DNA of 27,722 nucleotides from Rhodobacteraceae bacterium UBA1943 (lineage in GTDB: Bacteria; Pseudomonadota; Alphaproteobacteria; Rhodobacterales; Rhodobacteraceae). How positions within the stretch are numbered: position 1 is the first letter of the stretch; each line of letters starts with the position of its first letter. Location: assembly GCA_002336845.1 (NCBI GenBank), contig DDEX01000053.1, forward strand, positions 65,800 through 93,521. The letters are read 5' to 3'. The notes below the pieces were generated by a model. That model was not told the origin of the DNA. It saw nothing but the letters and a program-made list of their open reading frames with translations, and ran no database searches. A program made the position numbers and the translations under genes. This document shows positions 21,438 to 27,722 of this stretch, piece by piece.

Positions 21438-24400
21438 TCAGCTACCCTTCTGATCCACATTGACTGCTTCCGCCCCCGCTGCGAACACCAGTTCCGGCAG
21501 GACCACTTCCCACTCGTCACGGCGGAGCAGGTGGTGGTACTCCTCGTCGCCATCCTCGCGCCGCCAGGTCAGTATGGCCGCGACCTCGCCGCGCAGGAAA
21601 GTGGTGCCTTCAGGTGGGGCAAAGGCGCGGGCGAGGCGGGCAAGCGTTTGGCCTTGGGCGTTCTCGATCCGCCAGCGGTCGCCGTCGCGGAGAAGATGGA
21701 CGAGGTCACCAGGGCGCGCGGCGGCGATGGCGGCCAGCGCCGGATCACCCGGCCGCAGACGCCCGGCGAAAGACAGGTCCACCAGTTTTGGGTCCGGCGG
21801 CACATAGCGCAGGCGGGCACGCGGCAGGGCTGTGGTGTCGGGGGTGACGCGGCGGGAAAGGACAGCGTCACCGGGCTGCACGAAGGCGTGCGGTCCGTCT
21901 GTCAGCACGGTCAGGGTGGACCGCGCCCGCGTCATGGCGACATAAAACAGGCGGCGTGGGGCGTCGGCATCCTCGCCGCGCGAGGGGCGATCCCAGCCGC
22001 CGTTCAGGATCGCAACATGATCGAACTCCAGCCCTTTGGCGCGGTGGGCGGTCATCAGAAGAAGGCCCCGCTGTTCGCCACGAGCGTCCCGTGCCCATTC
22101 GCCGAACCACTGCACGAGGTCAGGCACCGGGGCAGCCTTCTCGACCAGTTCACGCGCCAAGGTGCCGATACCTTCGCCGATCAGGTCAGTCCAACGCGAT
22201 TGCGGCTGGGCGTTCAGGACGGCGACCAGATCAGGTATGGTCAGCAGACGCGTCCGATCCAACAGCAGGGCGCGAATGAAGCCTTGCATCTCGCGTAGTC
22301 GCCACAGACTCGGCAGAGTTTCATTGGCCATGTCGATGGGAATGCCCAAGGCTTCCGCATAGGCGCGCACGGGCTCCAGCCGGCGCCAGTCGCGGGCAAT
22401 GACCGCACAGCGCCGCCATGACCAATCGGGGTCGAGCCGGGACAGGCGCTGCAGTTCGTCCAGTGCAGCCACCGCCTGCGCGGTATCACCGCCCGCGTCC
22501 AGCAGGGTGACACGCCCTTGCGCCACGGGGTCCAGAGCCGCCCAATCTCCGCCCGGCATCGCCTTGGCGCGGGCGCGGTTCACGGTGATGTCATGGCCTG
22601 CCTTCATGCGCTGAGCAGCAGGCGCGATCACGGCATTGGCCGCCGCAATGATATGGGCCGTGGAGCGGTAGTTCTCGGTCATCCAGACCGGTTTGGCGGC
22701 ATAATCCGCCTCGAACCTGCGTATGAAGTCGATGCTGGCCCCGGCGAAGGCGTAGATGTTCTGGTCATCGTCGCCCACGGCAAAGAGGCTGATGCGCAGC
22801 TCATCCTCCAGCGACCGCCCCGCCACCGCGCCGATCAGGGCGTATTCCTCGGGGCCGATGTCCTGATATTCGTCGACCAGAAGCCAGCGATAGCCCTGGA
22901 TGAGCGTTTCGCGCAGCGCCTCGGCCTCCGCCTTGGTCAGACCATCCCCGCGCAGCAGGGCCACGGCCTGCATGACAATGCCGTCAAAGTCGCGCGGGCC
23001 GTCGTGATCGCCTGCAAAGCTCGCCCCCATCAGCCGCATCGCCAGCGCGTGGCAGGTCGACACAGTCACCCCCGCTGCGTCATCCCCGATCAGGCGGCGA
23101 AGGCGTTCGCGGATCTCGGCCGCTGCGTGGCGATTGTAGGTCAGAACCAGTATACCGCGCGGGTCTTCGCGCTTCACGCGGATGAGATAGGCGATGCGGT
23201 GCACAAGCACGCGCGTCTTGCCCGATCCTGGCCCCGCCAGCACCAGCACGTTGGTCTGTTCGCGGTCATCGCGCACGATCTCAGCCTGCACGGGGTTATC
23301 CAACGCATCAACGATGGTCCGCCATGAGGTGCCGGTGGTCTGCCGCCGGATTTCCGTGCCGCGCCCAGGCAGCCATCGGCGCAGGAAGGCGTCGCGGTCC
23401 AGCACGAAGTAATCCTCGGAAAGGCGCTGGGCCTGATCCATCGCCTCCAGCCCCTTTTCGGCATAGGCGGCCATCACATGGGTCTGGATCGTCGTCTCGT
23501 TGTAGTGCTCTTCGAGGGGCGCAAAGTGCTGCACCGTGAAGGGCCCGCCCTTGGGGCTCAGATGAACCGTGATCGCCGGGCGGAACACCGTCAGGCCCCG
23601 GCCCAAGGTGGCAACCTGCTGTTCGTGCAGCCACAGAAGCGCGCGGTCCATCAGGCGAGTCATGTCCTTGACCTCGGCCCGCAACAGCGCATCACCGTTC
23701 AGAGCATCCAGCATCGCGCCAAGGGTGGTCTCGACCTGAATGTCCTTGCCTCGCGTGCCTTTGGCCACTTTTCCGGTGAGATGGGCCAAGAGCGCCCGCG
23801 CGCCCTGCCGCCGCAGATCGGCGGTGCGGGCAACCACAGGCCAAGAGCGTTCCAGCCGCACGAAGATCGTATTCCGACTGACCTTGCGCAGAGTCAGGTT
23901 CCCCCGCCCGCCGTCCTGATCGCGCCCGTCCTGCGCCATGCCGCGCAAGATGGTTTCCACAAGATCGGGGCGCACCTGCGCGTGGCCCTTGTCACGCAGG
24001 GCTTGGCAGGTTTCGGTCAGGTTCAAGGGTTGCGCCTCGACCCCTTCGGCATCCGGCACGGTCTCTTGCATCAGGGCGATCAAGTCGGCTTCCATCCGGG
24101 CCGCGTGATCCAGACGGCGGGCCGAGGCATCCTCGACCCCAAGATGCACATAGACCGTGACAGCCGTGTCGTTGCTGGCGATCCCCAGCACCTCAAGATC
24201 GGCAAAGGCCCGCTGCAGATCCCGGCCCGTCAGCCCGCACGCCCCGGTGAGATCATCGGTGGAAACCCCTGCGTCGATGGGCGCATTCATCACATGGCGC
24301 ACGAGGTCCAGAAGCTGCTTGCGCCGCCTTCCGGTAATCTGCGCCCGGTCCAGGATCGCCGAAGCCTCATCCACCGACCGGATGCGCAGCGACGACGGGA

Positions 24401-26321
24401 ACACCTGCACCCGGTTTTCCTCACGGGAAAGCAGCGTCGCCTCCTCGAGCCAGGCGACGGCGGTTTTTACACGGGTGTCGTCGGTGGTCTTGTCGCGCTC
24501 GAATTCCTGATCCTTTTCCTCACGCACGATCTCGCCCGGCGTGGCGATCACCTCGCCGGACTTGTGCTTTTCCATCCGCCGCAGCGCCTTCAGGATTGCA
24601 CCAATCTCATGCCGCGCCAGCCGCGAGCGGGCGGACAGCGAGAATTGCCGCTCCACATCCTCGGGGCTGAACAGCAGCACACAATTGGCGGGCGCGCGAT
24701 CCCGCCCGGCGCGGCCCGCCTCTTGAAGGTAGTTTTCCAAGGACCCCGGAATATCGCCATGCACAACCAGCCGGATATCGGGCTTGTCGATCCCCATGCC
24801 AAAATCGTTGGTCGCGGCGATCACCCGCAACTGGCCGGTGCGAAACGCCTCTTGCACATCGCGTTTGCGGTCGGGCGGCAGGCCAGCGTGGAAGAAGTCC
24901 GCCGCCAGCCCCTGCCCTTTCAGGAACTCCGCCACCTTTTCCGTGGCCCCGCGGGTGGCGCAATAGACCACAGCGCCCGAGGCGCCTTCAGGCGGCAGAT
25001 TCGCCTCGATGGCGGACAGGATGTCGGTCAGCTTGGTGGCCTTCTGCGTGGGCAGCACGGCGAAGGACAGGTTGGCGCGCACCGCCCCGCCATCCAGCAA
25101 CATCAGATCCACCCCCAGACGGGTCTGGAAATGGTCGCGGATGTCGCGCACCACCTCGGGCTTGGCGGTGGCTGTCAGGCACAAAACGGGCGCAGGGCTG
25201 TCGCCCGAGAACTCCTTGATGAAGCGGCTGACATAGCGGTAGTCGGGCCGGAAATCGTGGCCCCATTTGCTGATGCAATGCGCCTCGTCCAGAACCCACA
25301 GCCCGACCTCGCGTTGTTGCAGAACGGTGCGGATCGACGGTGACCGCAATTGTTCGGGTGAGATCAGCAGCATCGCCGCATCGCCCATCCGCACCTTTTC
25401 CAGCGCGTCATGCCGTTCGGGCAGCGACAGCATGCCGTTCACCGTCACCGCACTGGAAATCCCTGCCCGCGCCAGCCCCTGCACCTGATCCGCCATCAGC
25501 GCCACAAGCGGCGAGATCACCACCGTCAGCGCCCCGGTCTTGTCGAACCGCGACAGCGCCGGGATCTGGTAGCAGACCGATTTGCCCGTGCCGGTCGGCA
25601 GGATGCCCAGCACGGATTTGCCAGCCATCGCCTCGGCCACGATGCGTTCCTGCAAGGGGCGGCCCATGTCGTCCACCGGCTGCGGACGGAAGGACGGAAA
25701 GCCGAACCACCGCTCCAGCGCAGCATTCGGGTTGTTCTTCTCGGCGCACCAACCGCAAGCCGGATCGCCGCAGTTGGTGTCGCGAAGGTGCCGCACGATC
25801 AGCCCGGCCTGCGGGAACTGCAGCCGCACCCAGGGCGGCATGACCGAGTCCCCACCCGCCACCGAAATCCAGGACAGCGCATAGGCCATCGGCCAGCCGT
25901 TGCGCGGATCGGACAGGCGGCCAAGGGTCTGGTCCAGCCGGTGATTGCAGGCTCGGCCATCCAACAGTCGGCGGATGGCGGCATGGGCTGCGGCCTCACC
26001 AGGCGGCGGGCCCCGCAGAAACTGGAACAGCGCGTCGAAGCCTGCCCCGCCCTCGGCCCGCGTCGTCAGATGGTGATAGGCAAGCACCGCATCGGGCGCC
26101 TCCCGCCCCAGCCGGGTGAAGGCCGCGATCTGGTCGGACAGCACCTGCAGCGCCAGCCGCGCATCCTGTTCGGGGTCATTCACATGCCCGACCTGCAGCC
26201 GTCCGTCCTGATAGTGCTTGACCAGATGGTGGTAGGGATTGCGAGGAAAGGCCAACGGGTTCAGCCAGAGCGTATCGATCGGCGCAGCCCCTAGCCCCGC
26301 CAGCCGCGCCCGGTTCGCCAC
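21438..26321 (-). CDS. multi-domain exonuclease-RecQ-UvrD helicase (5' end ill-defined)
   Basis: This is a giant protein of at least 1627 aa. The first ~60 residues complete a DEDD 3'-5' exonuclease domain (last Asp in NDPEQDARLAL). A RecQ helicase follows: Walker A GILPTGTGKS (about 243), DEAH box VLDEAHCISKWGHDFRPDY (about 345), TATA motif, and QEAGRAGRDR motif VI (about 530). A linker holds a possible winged helix and further helical domains. A second, UvrD/Rep-type helicase begins with AGPGSGKT (about 1030), then VDEYQDI, GDDDQNIYAF, ENYRST, HRAKGLEFDHV and YVAMTRAR (about 1485). It would unwind and trim DNA in repair or defence against foreign DNA. The GTG at 26321 is only the first canonical start codon in frame; it lacks a ribosome-binding site and splits the exonuclease domain. 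Coding continues upstream to 26546. Confidence 0.88.
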   Translation of the reverse strand: MANRARLAGLGAAPIDTLWLNPLAFPRNPYHHLVKHYQDGRLQVGHVNDPEQDARLALQVLSDQIAAFTRLGREAPDAVLAYHHLTTRAEGGAGFDALFQFLRGPPPGEAAAHAAIRRLLDGRACNHRLDQTLGRLSDPRNGWPMAYALSWISVAGGDSVMPPWVRLQFPQAGLIVRHLRDTNCGDPACGWCAEKNNPNAALERWFGFPSFRPQPVDDMGRPLQERIVAEAMAGKSVLGILPTGTGKSVCYQIPALSRFDKTGALTVVISPLVALMADQVQGLARAGISSAVTVNGMLSLPERHDALEKVRMGDAAMLLISPEQLRSPSIRTVLQQREVGLWVLDEAHCISKWGHDFRPDYRYVSRFIKEFSGDSPAPVLCLTATAKPEVVRDIRDHFQTRLGVDLMLLDGGAVRANLSFAVLPTQKATKLTDILSAIEANLPPEGASGAVVYCATRGATEKVAEFLKGQGLAADFFHAGLPPDRKRDVQEAFRTGQLRVIAATNDFGMGIDKPDIRLVVHGDIPGSLENYLQEAGRAGRDRAPANCVLLFSPEDVERQFSLSARSRLARHEIGAILKALRRMEKHKSGEVIATPGEIVREEKDQEFERDKTTDDTRVKTAVAWLEEATLLSREENRVQVFPSSLRIRSVDEASAILDRAQITGRRRKQLLDLVRHVMNAPIDAGVSTDDLTGACGLTGRDLQRAFADLEVLGIASNDTAVTVYVHLGVEDASARRLDHAARMEADLIALMQETVPDAEGVEAQPLNLTETCQALRDKGHAQVRPDLVETILRGMAQDGRDQDGGRGNLTLRKVSRNTIFVRLERSWPVVARTADLRRQGARALLAHLTGKVAKGTRGKDIQVETTLGAMLDALNGDALLRAEVKDMTRLMDRALLWLHEQQVATLGRGLTVFRPAITVHLSPKGGPFTVQHFAPLEEHYNETTIQTHVMAAYAEKGLEAMDQAQRLSEDYFVLDRDAFLRRWLPGRGTEIRRQTTGTSWRTIVDALDNPVQAEIVRDDREQTNVLVLAGPGSGKTRVLVHRIAYLIRVKREDPRGILVLTYNRHAAAEIRERLRRLIGDDAAGVTVSTCHALAMRLMGASFAGDHDGPRDFDGIVMQAVALLRGDGLTKAEAEALRETLIQGYRWLLVDEYQDIGPEEYALIGAVAGRSLEDELRISLFAVGDDDQNIYAFAGASIDFIRRFEADYAAKPVWMTENYRSTAHIIAAANAVIAPAAQRMKAGHDITVNRARAKAMPGGDWAALDPVAQGRVTLLDAGGDTAQAVAALDELQRLSRLDPDWSWRRCAVIARDWRRLEPVRAYAEALGIPIDMANETLPSLWRLREMQGFIRALLLDRTRLLTIPDLVAVLNAQPQSRWTDLIGEGIGTLARELVEKAAPVPDLVQWFGEWARDARGEQRGLLLMTAHRAKGLEFDHVAILNGGWDRPSRGEDADAPRRLFYVAMTRARSTLTVLTDGPHAFVQPGDAVLSRRVTPDTTALPRARLRYVPPDPKLVDLSFAGRLRPGDPALAAIAAARPGDLVHLLRDGDRWRIENAQGQTLARLARAFAPPEGTTFLRGEVAAILTWRREDGDEEYHHLLRRDEWEVVLPELVFAAGAEAVNVDQKGS

Positions 26322-26546
26322 CAGATGCGGCAGGTCGTGGCGCAGGATGTTGTGACCGACAAGATGAACCGCGCCCTCGCAGAACGCCTCCAGCCGGTCC
26401 AGCGCAGGTTCAAGCGCGGCCCCTTTGTGAGCCAGCCCCGCCTCGCCCCGAACCGCCGCAAAGGCAAAAAGCCGCGCAGACTTCGGATCAACCTCGAGAT
26501 CGACCGAAACACAACGCGACAGGAACAGGGTGGGGTCGAAGCTCAG
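26322..26546 (-). other. 5' extension of the helicase gene: DEDD exonuclease domain without canonical start
   Basis: In the same frame, upstream of the GTG, the sequence encodes about 75 residues with clear exonuclease motifs: FDPTLFLSRCVSVDLEVD (metal-binding Asp and Glu) and LVGHNILRHDLPHL. The frame is open back to a TAG at 26547-26549 and contains no ATG, GTG or TTG. A CTG at 26546 is the only near-cognate candidate. The usual start should lie just a few residues before FDPTLF, so the start codon and promoter seem to have been lost at a breakpoint near 26546. Confidence 0.7.
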
Positions 26547-26732
26547 CTATCCGAAATCCAAGGGCGAAGATGAAGGCGCAAGCCATTGATAACCCTGTTG
26601 CCCAAGGAAGCAATGCCGTAGATCGATCTGCGCCCCGGACCAGCGACTTGAAGGGCCTGCATCGTTGCGTGCTTTCTGTTCGGGCTACTTTCGGTCAGGC
26701 TCCGATGCGATCCATTGCATAGAGAGTAGTTT

Positions 26733-26761
26733 CGGAACGTCTGGAAAACCTGCACGTTCCG
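26733..26761. repeat. inverted repeat upstream of the helicase gene
   Basis: CGGAACGT (26733-26740) and ACGTTCCG (26754-26761) are a perfect 8-bp inverted repeat with a 13-nt spacer. GAAC-N7-AAAC here is one base from the alphaproteobacterial LexA box (GAAC-N7-GAAC), a weak hint of SOS control. I see no other supportable feature in 26550-26945. Confidence 0.35.
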
Positions 26762-26945
26762 GTGTGATCTGGTAAGGTCGGAATGCGACGAGGAGCCCCG
26801 CCGGACCCGAAGCGGCAGCGGCAAAATGGAGGCGGAAAATCACTTACCAAACGCCTGCAACCTGTTCAGAGATAACCGGGACCACATCAGTCCGACTCAC
26901 CGTTGGTCCTTTCTCGTTGCCGCAAAGCCAAACCTTCCTTGAATC

Positions 26946-27722
26946 TCAATCTCCGTTCCGGACACGGGTGCCCGCGCGCCGTTCCAGGATCTCTACCGCC
27001 TGATCGAGCCGCCCGACCCCGGCCAGCCCGCCTTGGTCGGCAAAGTCTGCGGCGGCGGTCATTTTCGGTCCCATCGACCCGGCAGGAAGATCGAGTGCGC
27101 GCGCCTCGTCGGGGGTCAGCGAGGCGATCACTGCTTCGGTCGGGGTGCCGAAATCGCGATAGACGGCATCCACGTCGGTCAGCAACAAGAGGGCATCTGC
27201 TCCGAGTTGGCATGCCAGAAGAGCACTGGCGGCATCCTTGTCGATCACCGCCTCGATCCCGGTCATGCTGCCATCGCGCTGCCGCAGCACCGGAATGCCG
27301 CCTCCGCCGGTGCAGATCACGATCACGTCCCGCTCCAGCAGAAGCTGCAGCACGCGTATGTCGGGGACTTCTTTCGGTACCGGCGAGGGCACGACGCGGC
27401 GCCACTTGTCGCCATCGGGCGCAATGGACCAGCCGGCGGCCCTGGCGCGGGCCTCGGCTTCTTCACGTTCGTAGACCGGGCCGATGAACTTAGTGGGCTT
27501 GCCGAAAGCCGGGTCAGTCCCGTCCACGATCACCTGGGTCAGCAGCGTGGCCACCGGCCGACTGTGACCCAGCGCATTTTCCAGCTCCTGCTCGATCATG
27601 TAGCCGATCATGCCGCCGGTCTCGGCCCCCAGCACATCCAGCGGATAGGCCTCGTCCGGCTTGTAGGCCGCGCCCTGCAGCGCCAGCAGCCCGACCTGCG
27701 GGCCGTTGCCGTGGGTGATGAC
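26946..27722 (-). CDS. arcC: carbamate kinase, N-terminus beyond the window
   Basis: About 258 C-terminal residues are present; roughly 45 N-terminal residues lie outside. The enzyme transfers phosphate between carbamoyl phosphate and ADP, usually the last step of arginine fermentation. Family signatures are VITHGNGPQVGLLALQ at the window edge, GAETGGMIGYMIEQEL, the KPTKFIGPVY segment, VVPSPVPKEV, ICTGGGGIPV, the EAVIDKDAASALLA motif and LLLLTDVDAVY. The C-terminus GSMGPKMTAAADFAD is also typical. No disruption is seen. This is ordinary host metabolism and marks the right flank of the accessory region. Confidence 0.96.
   Translation of the reverse strand, partial: VITHGNGPQVGLLALQGAAYKPDEAYPLDVLGAETGGMIGYMIEQELENALGHSRPVATLLTQVIVDGTDPAFGKPTKFIGPVYEREEAEARARAAGWSIAPDGDKWRRVVPSPVPKEVPDIRVLQLLLERDVIVICTGGGGIPVLRQRDGSMTGIEAVIDKDAASALLACQLGADALLLLTDVDAVYRDFGTPTEAVIASLTPDEARALDLPAGSMGPKMTAAADFADQGGLAGVGRLDQAVEILERRAGTRVRNGD

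Noticed and set aside
23478..25343. A 621-aa open frame on the plus strand inside the giant helicase gene
   Set aside because: It is antisense to well-conserved helicase motifs, has no recognisable domain, and is explained by high GC content.
26543..26824. A 93-aa open frame between the helicase gene and carbamate kinase
   Set aside because: No recognisable motif, no good ribosome-binding site, and Ser/Arg/His-rich composition like non-coding DNA.
26885..26900. Possible attR similar to the tRNA-Lys 3' end
   Set aside because: Only 12 of 15 bases match and the T-arm part is absent, so chance similarity cannot be excluded; mentioned only as a weak candidate.

Overview
The window is high-GC DNA (roughly 60-65% by eye) with alphaproteobacterial character, most like a Rhodobacterales/Paracoccaceae chromosome. 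That placement rests on protein style, tRNA sequence and the lambda-type head module; no database search was possible. Host sequence is visible at both ends. On the left are the 3' end of one tRNA and a complete tRNA-Lys(CTT). On the right is a carbamate kinase gene that runs off the edge. Nearly everything between looks like accessory, phage-derived DNA.

Left block (about 205-4825). A tyrosine integrase sits next to tRNA-Lys, its likely attachment site, and is co-transcribed with two small genes behind a MerR-like regulator. Two further small phage-type genes follow, then a ribbon-helix-helix antitoxin with a PemK/MazF toxin gene that is cut off and joined to an inverted fragment of a superfamily-1 helicase. 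A DUF3489 gene and two small unknown genes lead leftwards from the start of the head module.

Head module (about 4960-13819). This is a compact rightward lambda-type packaging and capsid operon: TerS (Nu1), TerL (gpA), gpW, portal (gpB), S49 protease (gpC) with an internal scaffold start, decoration protein (gpD), capsid (gpE) and a head-tail joining protein. The last gene is fused in frame, after about 85 residues, to a tail-fibre-like protein. No tail tube, tape-measure, tail-tip or lysis gene is present, so the prophage is defective.

Right block (about 13820-26900). It holds a broken HelD-like helicase, a Fic AMP-transferase behind a cluster of repeated operator-like motifs, a ParDE pair, and a repeat-rich gap. 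Next is a leftward group (LexA-like CI repressor, zinc-ribbon membrane protein, D12-class adenine methylase). Divergent from CI, behind a pair of operators, is a gene that reads as a Cro-like N-terminus fused to the conserved part of an AIPR abortive-infection protein. Last comes a giant exonuclease-RecQ-UvrD helicase whose 5' end has no usable canonical start codon.

The recurring theme is junctions. At least six loci (PemK/helicase, the helicase fragment's other end, head-tail/tail-fibre, HelD, Cro/AIPR, RecQ 5' end) look like two pieces of coding sequence joined by deletion with no transposase nearby. The result is an eroded prophage/defence island. Several chimeras keep open frames, and one puts an abortive-infection-type protein under a prophage CI switch.
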